DNA of 64,000 nucleotides from Anditalea andensis (GTDB lineage Bacteria; Bacteroidota; Bacteroidia; Cytophagales; Cyclobacteriaceae): NCBI RefSeq assembly GCF_000714815.1, contig NZ_JMIH01000028.1, positions 186,001 to 250,000 of the forward strand, read 5' to 3'. Shown piece by piece: positions 36,876 to 46,778 of this stretch (position 1 is its first letter; each line of letters starts with the position of its first letter). The notes under the pieces were generated by a model. It saw only the letters and a program-made list of their open reading frames with translations, ran no database searches and was not told where the DNA came from. The position numbers and the translations under genes were made by a program.

Positions 36876-37239
36876 AAAGACTAAATTACTAAAGATTGGC
36901 GCGTAAATGTAAAAAATATAAGATTGATTTTAAGAATTTAAGTCCACATTGTCTCCCAATAGCTGACCTGACCGGTATCTTCATTCATATAGAAGCAGGA
37001 AGCAGGTTCGTTATCACGCTATATTCCAAAGGTATCCCTCAGATAGGAACCCGGTCCAGGCCAACAATAATTCTTCGCAGCCAATTAGCAAAGTGGGGTA
37101 ATTCCTATTTTATATTTGCCATATAATATAGGGAATGGAACTGTAAAGGAAAATTAGGAGCAGATTTTGCTGTATTCACAGTTAATTTCGTATTTTAGAA
37201 TGATCATACATCTATTTTTACTCCAATAGGTTTTATTAT
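36876..37239. other. Divergent promoter region, recJ / SPOR protein
   Basis: A 364-bp gap between the recJ start (-) and the SPOR-protein start (+). Short frames exist in it but none has a credible start or composition. It must hold the promoters of both transcription units. No exact TAnnTTTG box at proper distance was found. Confidence 0.5.
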
Positions 37240-37854
37240 ATGGCTTTTAGAACCCTTGTCCTTTTATTATTCCTGTGGTTTTCTACTTTTTGGACCATAT
37301 CTCCCTTGATGGCACAAATGACCAAACAGGAAAGAAGGACATGGAGAAAGGAATTAAGGAAGATGTCCCCTGAAGACTTAAAGCAGATCAAAGCACATGA
37401 GGCAGAGATGAAGGAAAAAATTTCAGCGCTCTCCGGTTCTATCAGTCAGCTTCAAAAGGAACTTCAGGACAAGGATAATCAGCTTACTGCGCTCAAAAAT
37501 GAAATCACCCGGCTGGAATCAGCGTTGAAAACCCGAAATGAATCACTGGAAAAATTTCAGGAAGAAAAAGACCAGTGGGACAGAGGTGTAGTTTTCAGGG
37601 TACAGATAGGAGCCTTTAAGGATTATGACTTCCAGGATGCCTTTGGCAGCAGTCCCAATTTGATATATGAAGAGGACAGCCACTGGCAAAAATATGTCAT
37701 AGGCAACTTCCGTTTCTATGACGAAGCCAACAAATTGAAAAAACACCTACGCAGGACAGGCGTAAGGGATGCCTGGATTGTTCCCTATGAAGATGGTAAG
37801 CGCGTACCGCTAAAAGATGTACTGGATAAGGTACTGGAGCAGCGGAAAAAATAA
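37240..37854 (+). CDS. Secreted coiled-coil protein with C-terminal SPOR-like domain
   Basis: A 204-residue exported protein: signal peptide 1-25 (LLLFLWFSTFWTISPLMAQ), a basic stretch (TKQERRTWRKELRKM), a coiled coil (about 50-112, EMKEKISALSGSISQLQKEL and on) and a SPOR-like domain (about 117-190, VFRVQIGAFKDYD to DAWIVPYEDGKRV). SPOR domains bind denuded glycan strands of septal peptidoglycan, so a periplasmic wall-binding role at the division site is likely. The same layout is common in Cytophagales, where it is often named after an ezrin-like coiled coil. It is monocistronic. Confidence 0.85.
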   Translation: MAFRTLVLLLFLWFSTFWTISPLMAQMTKQERRTWRKELRKMSPEDLKQIKAHEAEMKEKISALSGSISQLQKELQDKDNQLTALKNEITRLESALKTRNESLEKFQEEKDQWDRGVVFRVQIGAFKDYDFQDAFGSSPNLIYEEDSHWQKYVIGNFRFYDEANKLKKHLRRTGVRDAWIVPYEDGKRVPLKDVLDKVLEQRKK

Positions 37855-37939
37855 ACAGAAATATAAAAGGGGTCTTGCTGCGGTCCTAATCATATTTTCA
37901 GTTGGAAAGCAAATGAAGAATTACGGTTTGAAAAACAAG

Positions 37940-37978
37940 AAGTGATCAGTAAGCGATGGTTCCGCATACTGATCACTT
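37940..37978. terminator. Bidirectional terminator between the SPOR protein gene and fumC
   Basis: AAGTGATCAGTA (37940-37951) pairs with TACTGATCACTT (37967-37978), 12 bp, with A-rich sequence on the left and TTTTAA on the right. It sits between two convergent genes, 20 bp from the fumC stop. Confidence 0.8.
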
Positions 37979-37998
37979 TTTAATCCATCTAACTTTCT

Positions 37999-39399
37999 TT
38001 ACTTCAATCCTCCGATCATATCTTCTGGTCTTACCCACTCATCAAACTGTTCGCTCGTCAAAAGATCCAAAGCTATGGCCGCTTCACGAAGGCTAGTGCC
38101 GTCTTTGTGTGCTTTTTTAGCTATGGCCGCAGCATTTTCATAACCTATATGTGTATTTAAAGCAGTCACCAGCATAAGGGAATTCTCCAAATGCTGTTTA
38201 ATGGCGCCATGGTTAGGCGCTATTCCTACAGCACAGTTATCATTGAAAGAGATGCAGGCATCACCGATCAGCCTGGCTGACTGAAGCAGGTTATTGACCA
38301 TCATGGGCTTGAATACATTCAGCTCAAAATGTCCATTGGAACCGCCGATGGATATGGCCACATCATTGCCCATTACCTGTGCACAGACCATGGTCATTGC
38401 TTCTACTTGGGTAGGATTTACTTTTCCTGGCATAATAGAAGAACCGGGTTCGTTTTCCGGAATGAGGATTTCACCTATACCAGACCGGGGACCGGAAGAA
38501 AGCATCCTGATATCATTGGCTATCTTCATCAGGCTTACTGCCACCTGCTTTAAAGCCCCATGGGTTTCTACTATGGCATCGTGTGCGGCCAGCGACTCAA
38601 ATTTATTGGGAGCTGTTACAAATGGATGTCCGGAAAATTCAGCTATCTTTTTGGCTACCAGTTCGGCATATCCTTTAGGGGTATTGAGTCCGGTACCTAC
38701 TGCTGTGCCTCCCAGGGCCAGTTCCGATAGATGCTGCAGCGTATTTTTTAGGGCTTTAATTCCATATTCCAATTGGGCCACATATCCCGAAAATTCTTGG
38801 CCTAAGGTCAGCGGGGTAGCATCCATAAAATGGGTCCTGCCTATCTTGACCACCTCCATAAAACTTTCTGACTTATCCTTTAGCGTATTTTTCAGTTTTT
38901 CTATGCCAGGGAGGGTTGTTTCCACTACCATTTTATAGGCAGCGATGTGCATTGCGGTAGGGAAGGTATCGTTGGAAGACTGGGATTTGTTTACATCATC
39001 ATTGGGGTGGATCTTCTTTTTTTCATCTTCCAGATTACCACCTAAGAGGACATGGCCCCGGTAAGCGATCACCTCGTTGCTGTTCATATTGGATTGCGTA
39101 CCCGAACCTGTCTGCCAGATCACCAGTGGAAACTGATCATCGAGTTTGCCTTCCAGGATTTCATCGCATACCTGTCCGATGGTATCTGCTTTTTCCTGGG
39201 CCAATACGCCAAGTTCCGCATTGGCAAAAGCCGCTGATTTTTTTAAGATGGCAAAAGCCCTTATGATCTCGATGGGCATCTGGTTCCTTACGCCCCCTAT
39301 TTTAAAATTATTGATAGAACGCTGCGTCTGTGCTCCCCAAAATTTGTCTGCGGGAACTTCCACAGGCCCCATGGTATCTTTTTCTATTCTTATTGACAT
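37999..39399 (-). CDS. fumC: Class II fumarate hydratase
   Basis: A 466-residue homotetrameric, iron-independent fumarase catalysing fumarate to malate in the TCA cycle. The superfamily signature [11 protein letters not shown] (319-329) carries the catalytic serine loop. H190 in [10 protein letters not shown] is the catalytic partner region, and [13 protein letters not shown] and [10 protein letters not shown] are diagnostic of FumC. Full length; standalone with its own terminator. Confidence 0.97.
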   Translation of the reverse strand: MSIRIEKDTMGPVEVPADKFWGAQTQRSINNFKIGGVRNQMPIEIIRAFAILKKSAAFANAELGVLAQEKADTIGQVCDEILEGKLDDQFPLVIWQTGSGTQSNMNSNEVIAYRGHVLLGGNLEDEKKKIHPNDDVNKSQSSNDTFPTAMHIAAYKMVVETTLPGIEKLKNTLKDKSESFMEVVKIGRTHFMDATPLTLGQEFSGYVAQLEYGIKALKNTLQHLSELALGGTAVGTGLNTPKGYAELVAKKIAEFSGHPFVTAPNKFESLAAHDAIVETHGALKQVAVSLMKIANDIRMLSSGPRSGIGEILIPENEPGSSIMPGKVNPTQVEAMTMVCAQVMGNDVAISIGGSNGHFELNVFKPMMVNNLLQSARLIGDACISFNDNCAVGIAPNHGAIKQHLENSLMLVTALNTHIGYENAAAIAKKAHKDGTSLREAAIALDLLTSEQFDEWVRPEDMIGGLK

Positions 39400-39933
39400 G
39401 AACGTATGGTTAGTTTATAAATGCTAAATGAAATTGCAGGGCTAATTTAAGCTTAGAAAGGGAGAAAAGCGAATAAATCCCATAGCATAAACGTAAACAG
39501 CCATAGGTTTGGGCCAGTATATTGATAGTTTCTCCTGAAGGGAACCAGCAGCTAGGGATTCTGGTAAATGAATGGGGAGCGTTAAGCTAATCACCGGACC
39601 TGAAGGGTTTTCTGACATTTAGATGGCACCACTTCCATTGCTGCCGGAGACCAATGACTTAAAGATAAATACGTCAGCTGTACAAAAATCGGTTTAACCT
39701 ACGCCCTGGCGATTAGATCTTCATTAAAATCTAGTAAATAAATAAAGCCCGTCCTGTCCTAATGCAGTCCAGACATATATTATGATCCGGTAGGAGATCC
39801 TGTAAAAATACCCGTGGAACAGCATCTGGCTGTGATAAAAAAAGGTAGATAAAGTTAAGCGTAAACCATTAAGAATATGCGTTTTAAAGGATCAATAACA
39901 TAGAACTACTGCTATATCAAGATAAAAGTTAAG
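39400..39933. other. Gene-free region between fumC and the WecA-type transferase
   Basis: A 534-bp gap. The plus strand has short frames broken by stops, including one (about 39519-39698) that reads MAPLPLLPETNDLKIN after several stops and could be decayed coding sequence, but no protein family is recognisable. The minus strand has a 58-codon frame without convincing features. The fumC promoter must lie near the left end. Confidence 0.4.
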
Positions 39934-41118
39934 CTAATTGACATTGAACTTATCCCTGTCAAATATGTCATGGGAAAGATGGGGTTTTTTGTACCCCTTT
40001 TTTGTTCTCCTTTTAGAAAGTACGGTTGGTGAGTTTTTGTTGAATTTCACTACTTTTTGAAGGGTGTATATATCCAGGATAATACCTAAAGTCAAGGCAA
40101 GGGCAATGACTACCGGCAACATATAATGGTCTTCAAAGGACTGTCCCAAAAACATAAGGCCTATAAAACCTAATTTAGTGCCACCCAGAATATAAGCTAC
40201 TTTATCGTGGGAAAAGCCCATCCTCATCAAAAAATGGTGCACATGACTTTTATCTGGGGCTAAAGGGGATTTACCTTTACTCACCCTTTTGACAAAGATC
40301 CTAGCGGTATCATATATCGGTACTATGAGCAGCGCCACCCCCGAGGCAATGGGAGCATTAAAGGTCAAACCCTGTATAGGCACCATGGTCCCGTTTTTGT
40401 CAATAAAGAGAATCACCAACACTGAAAGCATAAAGCCGATGCTCAGCGAACCCGTATCCCCCATAAATATCTTAGCAGGGTGCCAGTTATAGATCAGAAA
40501 AGACAATATGGCACCTACCATGGTAAAAGCAATGATTCCGTAGGGGAACAATCCTACAGATACAAACCACCAACCCAAAAAAGCGAGTGTTATGGTGCTG
40601 ATGGTTCCGGCCAGCCCATCCAGTCCATCGATGAGATTAAAAGCATTGGTAAGGACGATAATCGTGAGAAAAGTCAGCCCGTAACTGAGGAACAGCGGCA
40701 GTTCATGGATCCCTGCAAATCCATAAAAACCGGTAATCCTGATATCCGCCATGATCACTACCAACAATGCCGCTACACACTGACCTAACAACTTCTGAAT
40801 AGCCGTCAGCTCCACCAGATCATCTCTCATGCCAAGTGTGAACATCAGGCCCAAAGCGATGAGCAGGTACCGGGTAAAGGCCAACTGATCAAGGCTCAAC
40901 CATGCCGCCAGACCAATAAACGTGGCCAGCATGATCCCTATTCCCCCCATAGAAGGAATCGACTCCTTATGAATTTTTCTTCCTCCAGGAATTTCGAGCA
41001 TATTATTTTTTCGAAAGAAAAAAATAACGATCGGAGTTACCAAAAAGCCAAAAAAGAATGCGGTAAGTGTAGATAAGAAAACGACCATAGAAAAGTATTT
41101 TACTGCAAAATTAAGCAT
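39934..41118 (-). CDS. Undecaprenyl-phosphate sugar-1-phosphate transferase (WecA/MraY superfamily)
   Basis: A 394-residue polytopic enzyme that moves a sugar-1-phosphate (in WecA, GlcNAc-1-P) from its UDP sugar to undecaprenyl phosphate, starting O-antigen, enterobacterial-antigen-like or other surface glycan. I take the ATG at 41118; a TTG at 41136 or an ATG at 41088 are alternatives. The catalytic motifs on cytoplasmic loops are intact: GMRDDLVEL, NAFNLIDGLDGLAG, GDTGSLSIGF and DKSHVHHFLMRMG. Ten or eleven hydrophobic helices are visible. The C-terminus is basic. It lies near UDP-glucose dehydrogenase and an ABC exporter, fitting a surface-polysaccharide locus, though no glycosyltransferases are between them. 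Confidence 0.9.
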   Translation of the reverse strand: MLNFAVKYFSMVVFLSTLTAFFFGFLVTPIVIFFFRKNNMLEIPGGRKIHKESIPSMGGIGIMLATFIGLAAWLSLDQLAFTRYLLIALGLMFTLGMRDDLVELTAIQKLLGQCVAALLVVIMADIRITGFYGFAGIHELPLFLSYGLTFLTIIVLTNAFNLIDGLDGLAGTISTITLAFLGWWFVSVGLFPYGIIAFTMVGAILSFLIYNWHPAKIFMGDTGSLSIGFMLSVLVILFIDKNGTMVPIQGLTFNAPIASGVALLIVPIYDTARIFVKRVSKGKSPLAPDKSHVHHFLMRMGFSHDKVAYILGGTKLGFIGLMFLGQSFEDHYMLPVVIALALTLGIILDIYTLQKVVKFNKNSPTVLSKRRTKKGYKKPHLSHDIFDRDKFNVN

Positions 41119-41136
41119 AAATATTCCTAATTTCAA

Positions 41137-41625
41137 AAAAATATAATCTGCCTAAAATAAATTAGTTAATATACAGTTTCCTCAAAAGCTAATAGGGGAT
41201 CATTAAATAATGTCTTCTTTACAGCCGAATCATAAAAACGCATTAATTTCGGTAATTGTACCCCTATCAACCCGATGAATGATTAATTTTTTAATTGTTA
41301 AAATAATATATCAATAATAGTGAATTATAAGATTGGTTAGCATAATTGGAATCATCCTGAAAGGACGAAGAAGTTCGGAAACCTGTACCTAAATTTGTAA
41401 CTTTACTATCTTCTAGGCTCATCTTTTCAAAAAAATACGCTATCTGTAACTATTGATCGGGATAAAACATTGTTGGTATCCATTTGAAGAGGATCATATA
41501 CTTTACCTCATTGCTTCAGTATTATATCCAAATCATTATAACCAACTTACAATATTACTCCCTAAAACGAAAACCATATTTGTGATTAATTTCTTTTAAT
41601 CATCATACCGATATAGAATTTTAAA
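41137..41625. other. AT-rich divergent intergenic region before the ABC exporter
   Basis: A 489-bp stretch between divergent genes, markedly AT-rich like the two genes that follow. An exact TAnnTTTG match (TAAATTTG, 41390-41397) is present but 229 bp before the exporter start; a near match (CATATTTG) lies closer. No gene is supported. It could mark the left junction of an acquired segment, but no direct repeats or integrase remnants were seen. Confidence 0.45.
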
Positions 41626-43434
41626 ATGAAAATTATTAAAAATATAATAAAATCATATCTTCAAAATAACTTTACCCACTTTATATATTTTTACAATCGA
41701 TTAAAGTTCAGAATTTTTATACGCATGGGGCTAAGCTTAAGCGTAGGTATTTTGGATGGTTTTGGCTTGGCCATGTTCCTACCCTTATTGCATATTGCAG
41801 AGAATTCTGCAAACAACGACATATCAGGTCTTGGAAATCTGGATTTTCTTATAGACGGAATGGTCAAGTTGAATTTGAGCTTGACACTTCAAAATATTTT
41901 AATGGTAATGTCACTGTTTTTTATATTAAAAGGAATCTTATTTTATTTGAGCAGTGTATACGCCGTATATTTAAAACAATTTTTTATTAAAGCTATAAGA
42001 GTCAGCCTTTCAAATTCCCTGACAACAATGTCGTATAAATCATTTATTTTGTCTAACCCGGGTAGAATTCAAAATACCCTTACCGGTGAAGTAAGTAAGA
42101 TTTCTAAAGCCTATGAAAGTTATTTTGAAGCATTCAAGCAAATAGTGCTAATTATAGTGTACATGTCTTTTGCATTTTTTGTGGAGGCACAATTTGCTTT
42201 ATTGATATGTACGGGAGGTGTGTTAACCAGTGTACTATATACAAAAATATATAAGTCAACAAAAACTTCTTCTTCAAAGGTGACAAAAGGATCTAATCTA
42301 TATCAAGGATTAATCCTACAAATGGTTTCAAATTTTAAATATTTAAAGTCTACAGGATATATTGAAAGGTACAATCAAAAATTGCTGAACAGTATTAATT
42401 ACATAGAAGGTCAAAACAGAAAAATAGGAAATTTGGGAGCTGTTGCCAGTTCAATAAGAGAACCTATATTAATCATTATAGTGAGTGTTGTAATCCTGAT
42501 ACAAATTGAGCTGCTTAATGGGACCTTTGGTACAATCATGATAAGCCTATTGTTTTTTTACCGGGCGCTGACCGCTATGATTCTGATGCAGACCTATTAC
42601 AATGATTTCTTATCGGTATCAGGGTCTTTGGATAATATGACAAACTTCGAAACTGAGCTAAAAAAATCACAAGAAACTAAAGGAAAATTAACTATAAGCA
42701 GTCTGCGAGAAAATATAATACTTAAGGACGCTACCCTTAAATATTCCAATCATGTCATTATAAAACATTTAAATTTAAGCATCCATAAAAATTCAACCAT
42801 AGCTTTCGTTGGAGAAAGCGGCAGTGGAAAAACCACATTGGTAAATATTATTACTGGACTTTTGCCACTAAATGATGGGCAATTGTTAATAGATGGCGTA
42901 AATTCAAGGGTAATTAATCTTAATTCATATCAACAAAAAATAGGATACATAACACAAGAACCAGCTATATTCAATGATACGATTTTTAATAATATCACTT
43001 TTTGGGCAGATAAAACACCGGATAATATAAACCGATTTAATACTGCTATTAGGCAAGCACATTTGGACATATACTTAAATGCACTTTTAGATAAAGAAGA
43101 TACTATATTAGGTAATAATGGCATAAATCTTAGTGGAGGCCAGAAGCAGCGGATCGCGATAGCGCGAGAATTGTATAAACAGGTAGCGCTTTTAATATTA
43201 GATGAAGCTACTTCGGCTTTGGACTCAGAAACAGAGAGAGTCATTCAAAGTGGCATTAAAGAACTGCATGGAAAATGCACTATAATCATAATTGCCCACC
43301 GGTTATCTACCATAAAACATGCTGATCGTATTATAATACTTGATAAAGGAGAGATAATAGATGAAGGAAGCTTTATGCATTTGATGGAGCGCTCACCAAA
43401 ATTTAAGCAAATGATAGCACTGCAGGAAGTCTAA
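41626..43434 (+). CDS. ABC exporter, fused permease and ATPase (MsbA/lipid-exporter type)
   Basis: A 602-residue half-transporter: six membrane helices (about 25-335) followed by a nucleotide-binding domain. Walker A GESGSGKT (396-403), Q-loop YITQEPAIF (Q444), signature LSGGQ (502-506), Walker B LLILDEATSALDSE (522-535) and H-loop IIAHRLS (H558) are all present, so the ATPase should be active as a homodimer. The sequence groups with exporters of lipid-linked sugars, polysaccharide or peptides. Base composition is clearly more AT-rich than in flanking genes. It is followed after 26 bp by a P-loop kinase-like gene and lies between the WecA-type transferase and UDP-glucose dehydrogenase. The substrate is unknown. 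Confidence 0.9.
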   Translation: MKIIKNIIKSYLQNNFTHFIYFYNRLKFRIFIRMGLSLSVGILDGFGLAMFLPLLHIAENSANNDISGLGNLDFLIDGMVKLNLSLTLQNILMVMSLFFILKGILFYLSSVYAVYLKQFFIKAIRVSLSNSLTTMSYKSFILSNPGRIQNTLTGEVSKISKAYESYFEAFKQIVLIIVYMSFAFFVEAQFALLICTGGVLTSVLYTKIYKSTKTSSSKVTKGSNLYQGLILQMVSNFKYLKSTGYIERYNQKLLNSINYIEGQNRKIGNLGAVASSIREPILIIIVSVVILIQIELLNGTFGTIMISLLFFYRALTAMILMQTYYNDFLSVSGSLDNMTNFETELKKSQETKGKLTISSLRENIILKDATLKYSNHVIIKHLNLSIHKNSTIAFVGESGSGKTTLVNIITGLLPLNDGQLLIDGVNSRVINLNSYQQKIGYITQEPAIFNDTIFNNITFWADKTPDNINRFNTAIRQAHLDIYLNALLDKEDTILGNNGINLSGGQKQRIAIARELYKQVALLILDEATSALDSETERVIQSGIKELHGKCTIIIIAHRLSTIKHADRIIILDKGEIIDEGSFMHLMERSPKFKQMIALQEV

Positions 43435-43460
43435 TCGAAATACTAATAATTAAAGGTATA

Positions 43461-44240
43461 ATGGCCAAGTGGATAGAAATATGTGGCACTAACGGTGTTG
43501 GTAAATCTACTATTGTAGATAATTTAAAGAAAATAAGGAAAAAAGATAGTATTTGGACTATCTCTGATTATTTATACCCTAGATTGAAAATATCAAGGAC
43601 CAGCTTGAAGGGGTATGTTTTAAGTTCTTACAGATACTATTTTAAAGATTATATAGATCCTGCTCCATTAAGAGAAGCTAGGTTCCGCATGATAGAAAAC
43701 AATAAAGAATTTATTGATCTGTTTTTAAACATACTCATCAATGATAAAAAATTCGCCTACAACAACACTGACTTCAGATTTGAAAACATATCGTATTTTT
43801 CCAGAGTAGTAGAACGAGTTCAATATATTAAAGAAGCAGCTTCTGACAAATTCGTGATTTTGGATGAAGGTTTTTTGCACCATATCGGGAGATTAGTCAA
43901 TAAACATGACCATACCAAAGATGAAAAAGAAGATCTTTCTAGAATTTTAAACATCACTCCATTACCTGATGCGATAATTTATTTAGACCTGGAAGTTAAT
44001 GAAAATGCGAAAAGATTGATTAATCGCAATAAGAACCCTAAAATGCTTAAAACTTTACAATATCATGAAATAATGGATTTTCTCATTCTCAGCAGGAAAA
44101 GAAGAAGAATTATAAATGATATTCTAAGTCAGAGGGGAATTCCTATTTTATATTTAGATACATCAAATAATCAAGCGGATAATCTTAATTTAATAAACGC
44201 ATTCATTGACGACCTAAAGCGCAACGATACGGCTATATAA
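43461..44240 (+). CDS. P-loop kinase-like protein (thymidylate/deoxynucleoside-kinase fold)
   Basis: A 259-residue protein with an N-terminal P-loop CGTNGVGKST (9-17), a second acidic motif KFVILDEGFLHH (D135/E136), the strand DAIIYLDLEVNEN (about 170-182) and an arginine-rich lid RLINRNKNPK. This order matches the thymidylate-kinase / deoxynucleoside-kinase group of small-molecule kinases, and similar proteins occur in capsule and exopolysaccharide clusters. AT-rich like the exporter before it, 26 bp away and surely co-transcribed. Phosphorylation of a sugar, lipid or nucleotide substrate handled by the exporter is possible but unproven. No signal peptide. Confidence 0.75.
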   Translation: MAKWIEICGTNGVGKSTIVDNLKKIRKKDSIWTISDYLYPRLKISRTSLKGYVLSSYRYYFKDYIDPAPLREARFRMIENNKEFIDLFLNILINDKKFAYNNTDFRFENISYFSRVVERVQYIKEAASDKFVILDEGFLHHIGRLVNKHDHTKDEKEDLSRILNITPLPDAIIYLDLEVNENAKRLINRNKNPKMLKTLQYHEIMDFLILSRKRRRIINDILSQRGIPILYLDTSNNQADNLNLINAFIDDLKRNDTAI

Positions 44241-44356
44241 AAGCATTAACTGCGTTATCTATCTCCTAGCACCAATACAAACATTAAAGTATGGATTAGT
44301 CTTGATAAAAAATGACTAAATCGGAAAGTGTAAATAATTCAGTATAACCGACCTAC

Positions 44357-44382
44357 AAAAAAGCAATCAAATAATTGATTGC
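44357..44382 (-). terminator. Second terminator downstream of ugd
   Basis: A perfect 8-bp stem GCAATCAA / TTGATTGC (44363-44382) is followed on the minus strand by TTTTTTG. It would catch read-through from ugd past the first terminator at 44517-44545. Confidence 0.6.
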
Positions 44383-44516
44383 ATCCTATAGGTGATTTAT
44401 CCACTTACCCCACCATGGTCTATCCTTATATAATTAATCCTATCAAGATGGCAACGTAGATTAATATTGCATCATATGGCTTAAGGATATGGATGTAGGG
44501 AAGCATAATAGAATTA

Positions 44517-44545
44517 AAAAGCCACAGCGGAATGCTGTGGCTTTT
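44517..44545. terminator. Bidirectional terminator between the kinase-like gene and ugd
   Basis: AAAAGCCACAGC (44517-44528) pairs with GCTGTGGCTTTT (44534-44545), 12-bp perfect stem with 5-base loop and A/T tails both sides, 33 bp past the ugd stop. Confidence 0.88.
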
Positions 44546-44577
44546 ATAATTATATTAAAATACTAAGCACTATGAGA

Positions 44578-46011
44578 TTAAGCATTCAGTACCTCTTTAT
44601 AAGGCTTTACCGGAGGGATGATCTTTCCGATGGTAAACGTTCTGAATCCGATCTCCTGCAGTTTGTCATGGTCCAGGAAGTTACGGCCATCAAAAAGCTG
44701 GGCCGGCTGAAGCATCGAACTGTAGATAATATCCCAGTTGTAATCCTTGAACTCATCCCACTCAGTCAAAACAGCAATAGCATGACTGTCTTTACAGGCC
44801 TGATATGGATCAGTGACTATTTCTACCATGGCCTCATTTTCTTCCGGCGTACGGGTATTCAGATAGTTTAGATCGTTTAAGATTTGCTCCTTGCTTACTT
44901 TGGGATCATAGATACATAGTTTGGCATTTTCCCTGAGGAGATGGTCCGCTACATAGATGGCCGCTGATTCACGGGTGTCATTGGTATCCTTTTTAAATGC
45001 CCAGCCGAGCATGGCTATCTTTTTTCCGCTCACCGTATTGTAAAGGTGGCTGATGATGTTTTTGGCAAACCTTGCCTTCTGGTGATCATTCATTTTGATC
45101 ACCTGCTCCCAATAATCCGCTACTTCTATCAGGCCAAACCTTCTGCAGATATATACCAAATTCAATATGTCTTTTTGAAAGCAGGAACCGCCAAAGCCTA
45201 CAGAAGCCTGCAAAAATTTAGGACCTATCCTACTGTCAGCACCGATTGCACGGCCCACTTCAGATACATCCGCTTCCGTACGCTCACATAATTCAGAGAT
45301 GGAATTGATGGAAGATACACGCTGGGCCAAAAAGGCATTGGCTGTCAGCTTGGATAATTCTGATGACCATACATTGGTAGTCAAAATTCTTTCTCTCGGT
45401 ACCCAGTGAGCATAAATATCTACCAAAGCCTGCATGGCTTCTCTTCCCTCAGGGCTCATTTCGCCGCCCACCAATACCCTGTCTGGGGCCAGCAGGTCTT
45501 CCACTGCGGTACCTTCAGCCAGAAATTCAGGGTTGGACAGGATCTGGAATTTGTTGCCATGACCCGTATTGTCCAAAATATCCTTAACAGCCTCCGCGGT
45601 CCTTACCGGAAGGGTGGATTTTTCTACTACTATTTTGTCAGATTCTGCAGCAGCTGCGATCTGTCTGGCACAAAGCTCTATCCATTTTAGATCTGCTGCC
45701 TGTCCCCTACCTTCACCATACGTTTTGGTTGGTGTATTGACAGAGATAAAAATCATTTCAGCTTCTTTGATGGCTTTGTTGACATCTGTAGAGAAAAATA
45801 AATTCCTGCCCCTGGCTTCAGCTACTATGGCATCAAGGCCCGGCTCATATACCGGCAGGTTTTCCAGGTTCTCATCATTCCATCCATCTATTCTGGCCTG
45901 GTTGATATCTACTACTGTTACCTGAATGTGAGGGCATTTTTGGGCGATCACCGCCATGGTAGGGCCGCCTACATAGCCAGCGCCGATACAACAAATTTTG
46001 GAAATTTTCAT
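44578..46011 (-). CDS. ugd: UDP-glucose 6-dehydrogenase
   Basis: A 477-residue NAD-dependent enzyme that oxidises UDP-glucose twice to UDP-glucuronate, a precursor of acidic surface polysaccharides. Rossmann motif GAGYVGG (10-16), [10 protein letters not shown] with the eukaryote-like insertion, [10 protein letters not shown], the central K221/N225 (SKLTANAF) and the catalytic cysteine C277 in [10 protein letters not shown] are intact. The length (about 477) and pattern are closer to animal UGDH than to the short E. coli Ugd, as in several Bacteroidota. It is followed by two terminators, so it stands alone. Its A-rich leader resembles that of the PorP/SprF gene. Confidence 0.94.
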   Translation of the reverse strand: MKISKICCIGAGYVGGPTMAVIAQKCPHIQVTVVDINQARIDGWNDENLENLPVYEPGLDAIVAEARGRNLFFSTDVNKAIKEAEMIFISVNTPTKTYGEGRGQAADLKWIELCARQIAAAAESDKIVVEKSTLPVRTAEAVKDILDNTGHGNKFQILSNPEFLAEGTAVEDLLAPDRVLVGGEMSPEGREAMQALVDIYAHWVPRERILTTNVWSSELSKLTANAFLAQRVSSINSISELCERTEADVSEVGRAIGADSRIGPKFLQASVGFGGSCFQKDILNLVYICRRFGLIEVADYWEQVIKMNDHQKARFAKNIISHLYNTVSGKKIAMLGWAFKKDTNDTRESAAIYVADHLLRENAKLCIYDPKVSKEQILNDLNYLNTRTPEENEAMVEIVTDPYQACKDSHAIAVLTEWDEFKDYNWDIIYSSMLQPAQLFDGRNFLDHDKLQEIGFRTFTIGKIIPPVKPYKEVLNA

Positions 46012-46042
46012 GTGTATTTAATTTGTCTTTTAATGGTAACAC
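46009..46042 (-). repeat. Leader-like repeat, copy before ugd
   Basis: On the minus strand CATTAAAAGACAAATTAAAT precedes the ugd ATG. It aligns with the leaders at 46119-46155 and 47793-47829 with several differences, always ending at an ATGAA. Confidence 0.4.
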
Positions 46043-46059
46043 GAAACCAGCATGGGTTT

Positions 46060-46077
46060 CCCCGATAGCTATCGGGG
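46060..46077. repeat. 18-bp palindrome, REP-like
   Basis: CCCCGATAGCTATCGGGG is a perfect palindrome centred at 46068/46069, extended by T-G wobble pairs. It is not followed by a T tract. G+C-rich palindromes of this kind are dispersed in intergenic DNA of many Bacteroidota, which suggests a REP-type element; only one copy is seen in this window. Confidence 0.5.
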
Positions 46078-46118
46078 GGAGAGGGACATCCCTGGAAGGG
46101 ACGCATCCGTCATACTTG

Positions 46119-46155
46119 ATTCATCTGTTTATAATTTGTTTTTCAATGGTCATAA
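46119..46155 (-). repeat. Leader repeat without a gene
   Basis: Matches the 5' leader of the PorP/SprF gene (47793-47829) at about 35 of 37 positions with a single-base gap. It includes the potential ATGAAT, but here only an 11-residue frame follows on the minus strand. Similarity continues more weakly around GGTCGGGA, at 46171 and again near 47846. Confidence 0.6.
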
Positions 46156-46778
46156 CTTTTTTCTACAAAAGGTCGGGAGGATATCTAGCAGGGATCACCC
46201 CTATAGCCCTCAGCGCATCCCTTTTTGTATTTCTTAGGTCATGCGCTGTTTGATGGTTTTATATATTTTTAAAAGCCTAACTGGCACCATAAAGCTCTTT
46301 TAAGAATTAGCAGTCTATATCTATGTCACAATTAATAAAATAAGACACGGCTATAAATGACAAATATAAGCTTATATGGTTTGTTATCAATGCTTTTCTG
46401 ATTATACTGTTCTAAAAGCTTTGAACAGAATGATAAAAGCAGTTAAATGGGCTTATTTTAGATTATTTGGTAAAAAACTTTTAAATATACTTAATCCGGT
46501 CAAATTTTAGGTGATAATTTCTGGCCTATTGTCAAATTATATGCCATTTTTGGAATTTAGGTGTTCTGATCAGCATTTGATCTAATGATAGTTTCCCCCC
46601 TGCCATGCATCATGTAATGGAAATAAAAGGGCCAATTTATGAATGGAGAAGTAATGGGTTTAATTCCGGCTGAACCCTGATACAAACTTCTCTTTCTTTA
46701 TCCATTTAATATTGGTAATCAATTCATTTCATTAGGTGCCTTATAGGTATATTCTCATTCTGTCCTTTATTCCCCTTG

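Larger units (their letters stand above)
46012..46778. other. Intergenic region with repeats and a REP-like palindrome
   Basis: A 767-bp stretch without a supported gene between ugd and the PorP/SprF gene. It contains an 18-bp palindrome (46060-46077) and a copy of the leader sequence found before the PorP/SprF start (46119-46155) with further weaker similarity to about 46200. The right half is AT-rich and featureless. It looks like a decayed duplicate of the upstream region of the PorP/SprF gene. Confidence 0.5.

Noticed and set aside
36896-37126. 76-codon plus-strand frame between recJ and the SPOR-protein gene
   Set aside because: It lacks a convincing start and shows no domain or signal; it overlaps the region where both divergent promoters must be.
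39423-39620. 58-codon minus-strand frame between fumC and the transferase
   Set aside because: Short, without recognisable features; more likely chance openness or decayed DNA.
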